From: a virus
DNA length: 30,082 nt
Virus record (IMG/VR): IMGVR_UViG_3300030393_000019
Location: 1 to 30,082 of that record
Reading direction: 5' to 3' (one strand)
A program made the position numbers and the translations under genes. The notes below the pieces were generated by a model. That model made no database searches and was not told the DNA's origin. It worked only from the letters and a program-made list of their open reading frames with translations. Of the stretch, positions 7,379-15,921 are shown one piece after another; the first letter of the stretch is position 1, and the number at the start of each line of letters is the position of its first letter.

Positions 7379-9728
7379 AATCAGTAATGTTTTCTATTTT
7401 AGCTTCTAAAGCAGTAATTTGGGTGTGACCTGTAGTAAAATTTATAGCTAAGCGTAATGGTATAAAATCTCGCATTTCGCGCCAGTTAAAGCGTAAAAAT
7501 TCCATAGGAGTAACAATACCATAAGCATTGCCTTCTATTTTTACTAAAGGCTCAGGCTGCACATCGTGATACATTTTTGCCATGCAAACCCCGTGGCGCT
7601 CAACTTCATCAATACCGTAACGTTTCCAGCTTTCACGCCATTCATTATTTTCAGTAATCCATCCGTATTGCCCTGGTAAACCTTGTCCCGTATTAATAAA
7701 TAGTATTTCGAAGTTGTCGATGTTATCAAAAACATCACTAGCATGATCGACTTTTATCATACTAATAAACCATGTACCATTAGCAGCTTGGTACACGCCC
7801 CACAATACACTAGGATCACCACTATATAAATCGTTTATATAATAATTCTCACCTAAGTACTGCACCATTAATAAAGCTGTATTTTGCAATATTACTTGCG
7901 CATCTTGGTATGATATATAAAGTTTATATATTGTAAATGCACCAACTTGCACTTCGCTTGTTAGTACAGTAACATCGTTATCTAAACCATCAAAAGGGAT
8001 GTATCTACGAAAACGAAATTGTTTTTGTGATAAGTCCTGTATACTATCACCATGAAAGTAGGAGAGGGCATATACTGTAGTAAAATCAATATCGCGCACA
8101 AAAGAATCATACCATTCATCTTGCGCCGTATATTCAGCCTCTAACACCGTAAACGTATAACCATAAAATTCTGCGTTTTCAGGATCAGGAAAAACAGGAG
8201 CGAAAAATTTAAGGTTAAAGAAACCGTTATGTGGTAACTCTATGTTTTCTTTTTCTAGTTTTCCCGTTGTTTGCTCAGGTGTAACATTTACAATATTATA
8301 ATCTAACGGGTTTTCTTCTATAATCTCACTAGATCCCGCGCGATAATCCATTTCGTATTTAAAATTAGCAGCACCTAATGCTTGCGGGCGGTTTGATACC
8401 ATCATGGTATCATTTACTACCATATCACACCTAAAAACATCTTGCAAACTCTCACCATCAATAAGTTCTTGACTACCACCGTTTGCAAACAAGGCTACTT
8501 TAAAGGTTAAATAACGATCGATATACTCATCAGAGGTTTTTAAGTAATGAGGGTTTTGGAGGTTTATAAAATTAGTTAATGTACCCGCTGCGGTTTCGCC
8601 CGTAGCAGCTGCACCAATACCATAACTTTTAGCAAGCTTTAAATTATAAGGACCTATAGGACTTTGCAGTACTATTAAATCGAGTCCGTTTGTAAAGTCA
8701 AGTAAATATTTACCCTCACGTGAGCCAACTCCTGCACTAATACTACCGTTTTTTTGCCAGTGTTTTATTGGTGCTTCAGTAGCAACACCATGTGTACCGG
8801 CATCTAGTATAGCATTACCTGTACCTATGTGCCATTTATCAGGATCTTCTTCTATTATATATTCAGGTAATAAATCACCATTTTCATCTATTGCCCAGGT
8901 TGCATTTACTTCTTTCCAAGGTGATACTACAGAGATATAAGGAGGTTCTTGAAAAAACAAATCGTGACTAGGGCGTGCTATATTTCTATTATCTACATAC
9001 ACACCATCTACGGTATAGCGTACAAATTCGCCATAGGTTTCATGTTTACGGTTTATACCAGTTACAAACCATTCGCCTTGCCAAGTAAATACAGTACAAC
9101 CTATGCTTTTTACTAAAAGCTCTAAAATTTCATAAGCGCTTTTACGTTTGGGTAATGCTTTTAAAACACCAAATGCACCACGTGGTCCTTCTTCCTCACG
9201 GTACACTGTACCATCTACATATATTTCATCCCATCGATAATTAACTGCCGCAGGTAGTATAGCAGGAGCAAAGTTTATTACTTGGCTTAAACCAGTAAGT
9301 TTTAAACACTCCGCTATTAATTGTATAACACCACTTTCTTTATTATAATACTCGTAAGGCAATGTTTTACCTTTAAGTCTACCAGTACCACAAGTAGCTA
9401 CCATATTTACAAATAAGTGACCGTTTTGGTATGGTTCACCATACTGGTCAGGCATTAAGTGCCCAGCCCATAACAAAGCATCATCTTGATCGCTCAATGT
9501 TACTTTGTACCTGGTATCGCTACCGGTATATAAATGAAAAAACTTGCCATCAGCCACATCAGGCACCGAGAAGTTAAACTTTAATTCTGAAGTTAATAAT
9601 GTTTGGTATTTATCATCACCACCGTTATAAAACAGTACTGGCGCACCTTTTTCGGTACGTTCTTCTAACAGTACACGATCGTTTTCGTGTGTATCTATTA
9701 TTTTTATATTAAAGCTCGTTACATTCAT
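7365..9728 (-). CDS. Large tail-tip (distal tail/baseplate hub-like) protein
   Basis: This 787-residue protein follows the tape measure gene directly (TAATG overlap), the position of distal-tail and tail-associated proteins in siphophages. The N-terminal part (about 1-115), with SELKFNFSVPD, YKVTLSDQDDALLWAGHLMPDQY and a following beta-rich stretch, resembles the first domain of large tail-tip proteins in Bacteroidota phages. The remainder has many short beta-like segments and no enzyme motif that I can see. It probably forms the hub at the end of the tail tube; the exact match to Dit or Tal families needs structure prediction. Confidence 0.65.
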   Translation of the reverse strand: MNVTSFNIKIIDTHENDRVLLEERTEKGAPVLFYNGGDDKYQTLLTSELKFNFSVPDVADGKFFHLYTGSDTRYKVTLSDQDDALLWAGHLMPDQYGEPYQNGHLFVNMVATCGTGRLKGKTLPYEYYNKESGVIQLIAECLKLTGLSQVINFAPAILPAAVNYRWDEIYVDGTVYREEEGPRGAFGVLKALPKRKSAYEILELLVKSIGCTVFTWQGEWFVTGINRKHETYGEFVRYTVDGVYVDNRNIARPSHDLFFQEPPYISVVSPWKEVNATWAIDENGDLLPEYIIEEDPDKWHIGTGNAILDAGTHGVATEAPIKHWQKNGSISAGVGSREGKYLLDFTNGLDLIVLQSPIGPYNLKLAKSYGIGAAATGETAAGTLTNFINLQNPHYLKTSDEYIDRYLTFKVALFANGGSQELIDGESLQDVFRCDMVVNDTMMVSNRPQALGAANFKYEMDYRAGSSEIIEENPLDYNIVNVTPEQTTGKLEKENIELPHNGFFNLKFFAPVFPDPENAEFYGYTFTVLEAEYTAQDEWYDSFVRDIDFTTVYALSYFHGDSIQDLSQKQFRFRRYIPFDGLDNDVTVLTSEVQVGAFTIYKLYISYQDAQVILQNTALLMVQYLGENYYINDLYSGDPSVLWGVYQAANGTWFISMIKVDHASDVFDNIDNFEILFINTGQGLPGQYGWITENNEWRESWKRYGIDEVERHGVCMAKMYHDVQPEPLVKIEGNAYGIVTPMEFLRFNWREMRDFIPLRLAINFTTGHTQITALEAKIENITDYVNR

Positions 9729-12337
9729 TATCTATTACGGTTTTGAATGTTATTAGTACGATCTAAAACAAGCTTTAATTTTGAGCCTTCAACTTCGAAA
9801 CCACCCATTAATTGTACGGCAACATCGGCAGCACTCACAGCAGGGTTTGTTTGTGCTAATAAATTACGTTGCTGCCTTTGATTTAAAACTAACTCACCAC
9901 TATTAGCACGTATCATTAATCTATCACCTATGTATGACGTACCACCAATTACACCACCGTTTTCAAATTTTGGTAGTGCTGCAAAAGCTGCAAAAACCCC
10001 ACTCATTGCCTGAGCTATAAAAGCAGGAGTAGTAAAGATTGAAGCAGGACCAGTAGCCGCACCAGCAGCCGTAGCACCTGCAATAGATTGCGCTAAAGAT
10101 TGCGCAAGCATTGCCGATATAATTTTAATGATTGTACCCGCCAGCATTTTAAAGAAACCTTGTAAACCATCGTTTGCAGCACCAAGACTATCTACAAAAC
10201 GATCAGACATACCCTCAAAAGCATTAGCAAAACCATTAGCTACTAAAGTTGCTGTTTCTTGCATTTCTTTAGACTTTGTATTCATAGCATCCATCTGCTC
10301 TTTATAGTTTTGCCCAAATACACGTACACCTTCATCAGCTTCAGCTAATTTTTCAGTAGGAAAATCAAATTTTATATCGCGCTCTAATTCAAATTCAGCA
10401 ATAGCACGCCCTAAACCATGATACACTTCTGAGGTAGTAGCAACTTGATTTTGTAATTTTTGCAGATTAGCAATTTCGTTATTGTAGTACTCAACACTAC
10501 CCACACTATCAAGCTCAGGAGTATCACCACCTAAACGTTCTTCTACAGTAGTAACTTTAACCCTAACATCATTTAAGGCATCTATTTTAGAGCGAAGTAT
10601 ATCGATACGGTTTTCAAGTACACGCACTCCTTCGGGCGTTGTTTCAAATTGTTTTTTAAGCTTTTCAAGCCCTGAAATTTGTTCTTCGAAATAAGCAATT
10701 GTACCTTTTTTTATTCCTTCATCAATACCTTTATTTTCAGCAGTACTAACACCGTTTAGTAAGTCCAGGTATTTTTTATTTTCTTCAAATACAGTTGTTA
10801 AAAAATCAACTTTACGTTTTTCGGCAGCAACTCTTTTTTTAGCAGCCTTTTCTTCTAAACCATCAAGTTTTTTAACTTGCTCCTGTAATACAGCATTTGT
10901 TTTTAATTGCGTTTCAGTTTGCGTAAGATTTTTTTCTTCAAACTTTCGGCGCGCTTCAGCTGCTTCATTTGCTTTAAACTCAGCATCAATTTGCGCTTTA
11001 AAAACCTCAGTTAGTTTTTCCTGTGCAGCCTTTGCTAAAGCCCCTTTTAATAGTACTGCGTTATACTTTTTTACAGCCTCACGTGCTTCATCAGTATTAA
11101 TTTTTTCTAACGTTAAATTACCCAAGTATTTAGGCGCAAGCTGGTTTAATTCTTTTACAGCAGCAACACGCTCTTTATAGTCTACTTTTAGGTTTTTAGC
11201 AACACTTAAAAGCTGATTAACTTTAGCTTTTTGTGATGATATTAATTTATTAGCCTTAGTGTTTAAATCATTAGAAAGCTTTAAACGCTCGTTATTTTCT
11301 TTTTGCGCTGCTGTTAACTTAATAACATTATTTGAAGCACTCAACGCATAGATAGCAACAGCACCTAAAGCTACTGCCACCGCAGCATAAGGATTAGATA
11401 ACATTACAGTATTAAGCGCTTTTACAGCTCCTGTAATACCAGTAAACCCTGTTACTACAACAGGAAATAATTTAATTAAACCACCTACACCAAATAATAC
11501 AGGACCTATAGCCGAAGCTACACCACCAACAGTAACAATAAAACGTTTTGTACCATCATCAAGCCCCTTTATATACTTTGCTAATTCTTTAGCTTTATTT
11601 ATAAAAGGCTCGATCCCTTTATAAATAATAGCACCAAAATCTTCGGTAATATCACTAATAGTATTACCAAGCTGTTTTAAGCCACCTGCACCAGCTTTAG
11701 CAGCTGCTTTTGCTGATCCACCGTATTGTTTCTCTAACTCAGTAAGAATAATATCCTGAGCATCAGCTAGACGATTAGTTTTAACCAGTTGGTTAATAAC
11801 AGCTTTTTGTGCTTTTGAAAACTGAATTCCCGAACGACTTAATGCCGAAAGGTTGGCTACAGGGTCATTAAGTGCTTTACCTAACTGTATAGAGGCACTT
11901 TTTAAATCACCACCTAAACGGCTCGCTAAATCAAGTGCTACTTGCTGTGTACGTTCAAATTGGGTATTAGCTATATTAGTAAAAGTTAATAGTTGTGCTG
12001 TTACATCTTTTAATATCTCTTCATCACCAAAGAGTGTATTATCTTGCAAAGCAGCATCTATTTTTTGTAACTGATCTGAAGTATAACCAGCTGCACCACC
12101 TGTAGATCTTAAACCAGCTTCTACTTGCGCAATGGCTTGCGCTTGGTCATCAAATGATTGTACTGATTTTGCACCCAAAGCCACGAGGGGAGCAGTAACA
12201 TAAGTACTTAACCCAGCACCCACACCTTGCATAGCTGTACCTATTTTTTTTAAGTCACGCTCAGCGCTTTGCATTTGTGTACTAAGCTCTTTAAGCCCTA
12301 ACTTAAACTTAATATTTATAGTTGCTAAACTCCCCAT
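9728..12337 (-). CDS. Tail tape measure protein
   Basis: This is the longest gene of the window, 869 residues. The N-terminal part (NIKFKLGLKELSTQMQSAERDLKKIGTAM) and the block LTFTNIANTQFERTQQVALDLA are typical of tape measures. Hydrophobic stretches lie at about 266-332 and near 735-800, with a long coiled-coil-like Lys/Glu-rich region between, and the end FENGGVIGGTSYIGDRL...NSGELVLNQRQQ is the usual C-terminal signature. The protein sets tail length: at the known ratio of about 0.15 nm per residue, a tail near 130 nm is expected. It follows a terminator and a 36-bp repeated element, so it may start its own transcription unit. Confidence 0.9.
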   Translation of the reverse strand: MGSLATINIKFKLGLKELSTQMQSAERDLKKIGTAMQGVGAGLSTYVTAPLVALGAKSVQSFDDQAQAIAQVEAGLRSTGGAAGYTSDQLQKIDAALQDNTLFGDEEILKDVTAQLLTFTNIANTQFERTQQVALDLASRLGGDLKSASIQLGKALNDPVANLSALSRSGIQFSKAQKAVINQLVKTNRLADAQDIILTELEKQYGGSAKAAAKAGAGGLKQLGNTISDITEDFGAIIYKGIEPFINKAKELAKYIKGLDDGTKRFIVTVGGVASAIGPVLFGVGGLIKLFPVVVTGFTGITGAVKALNTVMLSNPYAAVAVALGAVAIYALSASNNVIKLTAAQKENNERLKLSNDLNTKANKLISSQKAKVNQLLSVAKNLKVDYKERVAAVKELNQLAPKYLGNLTLEKINTDEAREAVKKYNAVLLKGALAKAAQEKLTEVFKAQIDAEFKANEAAEARRKFEEKNLTQTETQLKTNAVLQEQVKKLDGLEEKAAKKRVAAEKRKVDFLTTVFEENKKYLDLLNGVSTAENKGIDEGIKKGTIAYFEEQISGLEKLKKQFETTPEGVRVLENRIDILRSKIDALNDVRVKVTTVEERLGGDTPELDSVGSVEYYNNEIANLQKLQNQVATTSEVYHGLGRAIAEFELERDIKFDFPTEKLAEADEGVRVFGQNYKEQMDAMNTKSKEMQETATLVANGFANAFEGMSDRFVDSLGAANDGLQGFFKMLAGTIIKIISAMLAQSLAQSIAGATAAGAATGPASIFTTPAFIAQAMSGVFAAFAALPKFENGGVIGGTSYIGDRLMIRANSGELVLNQRQQRNLLAQTNPAVSAADVAVQLMGGFEVEGSKLKLVLDRTNNIQNRNR

Positions 12338-12375
12338 TTTTTACCCTTGATTTTATACCATAAAAATAAAACAGG

Positions 12376-12411
12376 AGTAGAGGAGTAGAGCGGAACATTG
12401 TGCGGTTTGTT
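12376..12411 (-). repeat. 36-bp repeated element, copy 1, upstream of tape measure gene
   Basis: Read on the minus strand this element contains AACAAACCG, then AATGTTCCG, then TCTACTCC and CTACT. It matches the copy at 19132-19167 at 32 of 36 positions. It ends 39 bases before the tape measure ATG; the other copy ends 36 bases before the portal ATG. No TAnnTTTG element is visible here. Shared place and spacing suggest a late promoter or a regulator-binding site. Confidence 0.6.
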
Positions 12412-12442
12412 ATAAAAAAAATACAGCCCCGAAGGGCTGTAT
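12412..12442 (-). terminator. Intrinsic terminator after the tail chaperone G/GT genes
   Basis: A perfect 9-bp stem pairs 12421-12429 with 12434-12442. On the minus strand the loop is the stable TTCG tetraloop, and the stem is followed by about eight T residues. It lies 35 bases beyond the GT stop codon and separates the chaperone genes from the tape measure gene. Confidence 0.9.
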
Positions 12443-12477
12443 CAAACAAAAAACATAAATAAATATAGAGAAACAAC

Positions 12478-13262
12478 TTAACTTTTTTTGTTCTTTAGAG
12501 CATCATATTTAGCCCACATTTCTTTTGCAGCTTCAACTTCCTTTTGCATTGCTTCAGCTTCTTTAGCGGTTAACTCATCCGGTTGCTCCCAAGGAAACGA
12601 CCACATATCTGTTTCTTTTACTGTATTAGCATTTTTTAAATAAGGACGAGTTATATAGTAAGCTAGCTTACGTACATTAAACGAAAAGAAATCATTTTGT
12701 ACTTCAATTGCTTTACGTTTACCTGTTACAATATTTAAAAATATTCGAGGTGTAAGACTGTAGAAGTAATTGAAATCTAACCCACATTCACCTAATGCAA
12801 TTTCTTCTAGTTCATCCCAAGTTAGAAGCTTAATTTCTTTTGTTATGTTGTCGCTGCTATCTTCTTTCCCGCATCGGGTGGTGTTTCTTTAACAACTGGC
12901 ATTGCTTGCACAAATAAGGTTATAATTTTTTGTACTTCAGGTAAATTATTAAACATCCAGGCGGCAGCTTCATCTACATCTAAACACTGTTCTTTATCGT
13001 TAGTAGCTGCTGCTGCCTGCATTACATCAGTAAACATTTCTACAAACCTAAAAGGCACATCTATTGTAGCATCATCAGGTATATTATCAGGGTCTATATT
13101 TTGTGTTTGTTGCACAAATAAAGCAGTATTCTCACTAAACTTTTTTTGTACTTCTACAGGACCTTTACAACCCCACATATCACCAAGTTTACGCAAAAAG
13201 CTAAATGAGAATTTAAGCGTATATTCTTTATTATCTATTGTTATTTTTAAAATGTTTTCCAT
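12478..13262 (-). CDS. Tail assembly chaperone GT-like frameshift product
   Basis: A second frame without its own plausible start lies directly downstream of the G-like gene, in the -1 frame, and runs from the slippery site to the TAA at 12478-12480. It encodes about 120 residues such as ITKEIKLLTWDELEEIALGE, and ends in a Lys/Glu-rich helix and NKKS. The only late ATG would give a short fragment. The site GGGAAAG (12864-12870) in frame as G-GGA-AAG allows a -1 shift that fuses it to the G-like protein. Lambda uses the same heptamer to make gpGT, which binds the tape measure (G part) and tail tube protein (T part). The product would be about 260 residues. Coordinates span both frames. Confidence 0.85.
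12843..13262 (-). CDS. Tail assembly chaperone, lambda gpG-like
   Basis: This 139-residue acidic protein starts MENILKITIDNKEYTLKFSF, a beginning common in tail chaperones of siphophages, and lies between the tail tube gene and the tape measure gene, the fixed place of these chaperones. Near its 3' end it carries the slippery heptamer GGGAAAG nine codons before the TAA stop, counted from the AAG codon. It should bind the tape measure protein during tail assembly and be absent from the mature virion. Unshifted translation gives this product; shifted translation gives the longer GT form. Confidence 0.85.
   Translation of the reverse strand: MENILKITIDNKEYTLKFSFSFLRKLGDMWGCKGPVEVQKKFSENTALFVQQTQNIDPDNIPDDATIDVPFRFVEMFTDVMQAAAATNDKEQCLDVDEAAAWMFNNLPEVQKIITLFVQAMPVVKETPPDAGKKIAATT
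12864..12870 (-). promoter_or_regulatory. Programmed -1 ribosomal frameshift site GGGAAAG
   Basis: On the minus strand the heptamer reads G GGA AAG in the G frame, a standard X XXY YYZ slippery site, and is identical to the lambda G/GT site. The downstream -1 frame stays open to 12478. The zero frame stops at 12843-12845. Confidence 0.85.
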
Positions 13263-13285
13263 TTTTATGTTTTGTTTTTCTATTT

Positions 13286-13313
13286 AAAAAAGCCCTACCA
13301 CAGCAGGGCTTTT
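13286..13313 (-). terminator. Intrinsic terminator after the tail tube gene
   Basis: A 9-bp stem pairs 13288-13296 with 13305-13313 around an 8-base loop and is followed on the minus strand by six T residues. It lies just beyond the tail tube stop and before the chaperone start, and may let tube protein be made in excess over chaperone. Confidence 0.85.
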
Positions 13314-13318
13314 ATTTA

Positions 13319-13735
13319 TTAAGCAGACACAACATCTTTTGTTAATTTTCCATCACCATTAAATGAAAAGCTACCACTTGATACAGCGCCATTAGTTGCA
13401 GTAATATCACTTTGCGATACATAAGCACTACCACTATAAACGGTATCATCTGTTACGCCTGTAGTAAATTCTACAGTTACAATTGTATCATTTAATTGAA
13501 GATCGATTAAATCATCAGCATTAACATGAGTAGTATCACCATCAGGTAGATCAGCTACTAAATTAGAGGTACTCAACGTCCAGCTATAATCACCTGGTAA
13601 TTGATTCTTACCATCAGTATCTTTACTAGCCAATTCTTCAAAATCGGTAGTTATCGATAATGAACACTCTGTAGCATGCCATAATTTTTTACCACCAAAA
13701 CTTAAACGCAATTTCTTTCCTTGTATAAAAGCCAT
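13319..13735 (-). CDS. Major tail tube protein
   Basis: This 138-residue protein matches the phage tail tube families: MAFIQGKKLRLSFGGKKLWHATECSLSITTDFEELASKD is the usual opening beta region, and the end SGSFSFNGDGKLTKDVVSA is like other tube proteins. It polymerises into the tail tube around the tape measure. It follows the DUF3168-like tail terminator and is directly followed by an intrinsic terminator, as expected for the most abundant tail protein. Confidence 0.85.
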   Translation of the reverse strand: MAFIQGKKLRLSFGGKKLWHATECSLSITTDFEELASKDTDGKNQLPGDYSWTLSTSNLVADLPDGDTTHVNADDLIDLQLNDTIVTVEFTTGVTDDTVYSGSAYVSQSDITATNGAVSSGSFSFNGDGKLTKDVVSA

Positions 13736-13747
13736 TATTTCTATTTT

Positions 13748-14110
13748 TTAAAAATTAATAATACTATATTCCATTGTACAAACAATACTTTCAGTTTCTT
13801 CATCAACAGCTACTTCGCTACGCTCAAAGCTAAAAGGAGTAGAGGATAAAATACCTCTTACAACATTCTTAAAATCCAAACAAGCGCTATATTTCGACTC
13901 ATCGAAACAAAGCATAATATCTACACCATAACTTTCACCACCATCTTTACTTATTGGCTCAGCATCGTTAATACGGTACACTACAAAAGGATAACTAACA
14001 CCCTGAGAGCCATAAAGCGGAAAAACCTTATCATCCATTACAGCTGTAAATTCTGCATCAGCTTGCAATGTATCTTTTAATAAAATTGCTATTTCCTTTT
14101 CTGTGCTCAT
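13748..14110 (-). CDS. Tail terminator (DUF3168-like)
   Basis: This 120-residue protein resembles DUF3168 tail-completion proteins: an N-terminal helix (EKEIAILLKDTLQADAEF), then YPFVVYRINDAEP and a beta-rich end ESIVCTMEYSIINF. Such proteins cap the tail tube and form the joint with the head. It overlaps the gp10-like gene by 4 bases (ATGA), a sign of coupled translation, and precedes the tail tube gene by 12 bases. Confidence 0.75.
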   Translation of the reverse strand: MSTEKEIAILLKDTLQADAEFTAVMDDKVFPLYGSQGVSYPFVVYRINDAEPISKDGGESYGVDIMLCFDESKYSACLDFKNVVRGILSSTPFSFERSEVAVDEETESIVCTMEYSIINF

Positions 14111-14643
14111 CGGCTTAGTTTATCTATTCTTTTTTGAATAAAACGTGCTACACTTTTTTCAGCATCAGCAGTAACACGTCCTTTTGTTCTATTATAAGCA
14201 CGCCCCATAAACGGGTTGGCTTTAGTCTTACTTTTACTACCTGTAGTATTATGCGCTTTTGCACGTTTACTACTCGATCGTTTACGGCGAAAACCCGCCT
14301 TATATATGTTATGACCATACTCTACAAAATGACCATAAAAACCAAAGTTTTTACCCTTTGTACGTGGACCTACATATACAGTAGGATTAATTTTTGCATC
14401 ACCTTTACGCCCTACGATAACCCCTATAGATTTTTTAAGATTACCAGGTGATACTTTCTTTTTACGTGCTACGTGTGCTTTTTTAGATACTGGTGCTTCA
14501 TTTCGTGCTACTTTTACTGTAGATCCTGCTACTTTACGCAATACACTTATTGCTTCGCGTCTTTTACTTTTATCATCAGCTAAAAGCTTTATTTTGCGCT
14601 GTAACTCATCAAATCCTTCAATTTCAATTAACGACTTAGTCAT
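14107..14643 (-). CDS. HK97 gp10-like head-tail connector/tail protein
   Basis: This 178-residue basic protein belongs to the HK97 gp10 family: FDELQRKIKLLADD near the start, a core with VKVARNEAPV, SPGNLKKSIGV, and GHFVEYG near residue 107 (the family's hallmark HxxFxEfG-like motif). An extra basic insert rich in K and R (about 115-140) follows. Its role is at the head-tail interface. It overlaps the genes on both sides by a few bases. Confidence 0.85.
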   Translation of the reverse strand: MTKSLIEIEGFDELQRKIKLLADDKSKRREAISVLRKVAGSTVKVARNEAPVSKKAHVARKKKVSPGNLKKSIGVIVGRKGDAKINPTVYVGPRTKGKNFGFYGHFVEYGHNIYKAGFRRKRSSSKRAKAHNTTGSKSKTKANPFMGRAYNRTKGRVTADAEKSVARFIQKRIDKLSR

Positions 14644-14974
14644 AATCTACACATATTAGCTCCAAATGTGAACGCCCTATTTTACGCACATAATGCACCT
14701 TATACACTTTATCCGTTTCAGTATCTTCAAGCTCTAAATTTACTACACCAACAATACCATTACGCTTACGAATAACATACGAAGCATTAACAAGTTGGGT
14801 AACTTTTTCTTCAAGATCTAAGCCACCCGTATTAGCACCAAGAGCAGCATAGGTATCACAAACTAAAACCCTATCATCTACAGTAGCACCAGTAGCATCT
14901 TGCTGTTTATCTAGTCTATATACCCGTACTTTTGTATCTAATTTTGCTATATATGGTTTTTTATTATCAGCCAT
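14636..14974 (-). CDS. Head closure/head-tail adaptor protein
   Basis: This 112-residue protein looks like phage head-tail joining proteins (SPP1 gp16-like). It has the beta-barrel pattern VRVYRLDKQQDATGATVDDRV, then ALGANTGGLDLEE, and a C-terminal LELICVDYD strand. It overlaps the gp10-like gene by 8 bases and lies next to the gp6-like connector, the normal order in HK97-type modules. Confidence 0.7.
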   Translation of the reverse strand: MADNKKPYIAKLDTKVRVYRLDKQQDATGATVDDRVLVCDTYAALGANTGGLDLEEKVTQLVNASYVIRKRNGIVGVVNLELEDTETDKVYKVHYVRKIGRSHLELICVDYD

Positions 14975-14975
14975 A

Positions 14976-15530
14976 TTACCATTGTGTTTTATAACTTCGC
15001 CACAAGCTCAATGCTGCCGTATTAGTAGTAATACCATTACGATCTTCACGGCGCTCATAAAAATCAGCGATACGTAGATAAATACCCTGTTTCACCGCTT
15101 TAGGACATGAAGTGTTAATTACCACTTTTACAACAGCATCACCTTCAGCCAGTTCAGGTAATTGAATACCTGTAACACTTTTAAAAGCTAGATCATTTAT
15201 ATCACCTATAAACCGCCTTCTAAAAGTGTAATTTTCAGTAGGTAAATCAACATACTCATTACTACCTTCGGGTAAATACTGTATAGAATCTACAACAGCA
15301 TCTCGCAAGGCTTGTAACTCTACAGCATTAAAATCATTAAGTTCTAAACTTAAAACACCTGTTAATGATCTGTTTAAATAATTTACAGCATCATCTTGAG
15401 CAGCCTGTATAGCTGATTCGATATAAGCATCATCATCTTCAAAATCAGCCTCAATATTTAAGTGTTTTTTAGCTTCATCTAAAGAAACTACAACACTATC
15501 ACTAGGCTCAAAATCATAAACTTTAATCAT
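14976..15530 (-). CDS. Head-tail connector, gp6-like DNA packaging protein
   Basis: This encodes 184 residues beginning MIKVYDFEPSDSVVVSLDEAKKHLN. The pattern SLDEAKxHLxI, DDDAYIESAIQAAQD, and YLNRSLT is typical of gp6-like connectors, which form a ring below the portal. The frame extends to 15587, but that would overlap the previous gene; the ATG at 15530 gives the family N-terminus and a 13-base gap. The C-terminal part has RIADFYERREDR, also usual for the family. Confidence 0.85.
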   Translation of the reverse strand: MIKVYDFEPSDSVVVSLDEAKKHLNIEADFEDDDAYIESAIQAAQDDAVNYLNRSLTGVLSLELNDFNAVELQALRDAVVDSIQYLPEGSNEYVDLPTENYTFRRRFIGDINDLAFKSVTGIQLPELAEGDAVVKVVINTSCPKAVKQGIYLRIADFYERREDRNGITTNTAALSLWRSYKTQW

Positions 15531-15543
15531 AACAGGTGTTTTT

Positions 15544-15912
15544 TTATTTAGTTTCTTCTTCAGGTTTTTCTGATTCAGGAGTAGCATTTTCTTCTTCTAC
15601 CTGAATATCTTTTACCTCTTTTTTAGCGGTATCGATCAGCTTATCAATCTCAGCTACTTTAGTCTTATCAGGTACAACAATACCCGCAAGCTCACAAGCT
15701 GCTAAAAGTACTTTGTAGCATTTATTATAATCCGCAGGTTTTATAACTTTTTCTTCAGGTTTTTTAGCACCAGGCACAATAGCGTGCCCATTTGCTAAAA
15801 TTTCATCTGCTAAACCTTTTTCAATTTTCACTACATCACCTGTACTATACGCTAACCCATAAATACCAGTAGGGGAGCAGGTAAATTGTATTTCTTTTTT
15901 TGTATCAGCCAT
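15544..15912 (-). CDS. Small head-module protein with acidic tail
   Basis: This 122-residue protein follows the capsid gene. The first about 50 residues hold a short beta-type stretch (YSTGDVVKIEKGLADEILANGHA) seen in small phage head-associated proteins. The C-terminal third is strongly acidic (EEENATPESEKPEEETK). It could be a capsid-associated or connector-assisting protein. The function is not recognisable from sequence. Confidence 0.6.
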   Translation of the reverse strand: MADTKKEIQFTCSPTGIYGLAYSTGDVVKIEKGLADEILANGHAIVPGAKKPEEKVIKPADYNKCYKVLLAACELAGIVVPDKTKVAEIDKLIDTAKKEVKDIQVEEENATPESEKPEEETK

Positions 15913-15921
15913 AATTAAAAA

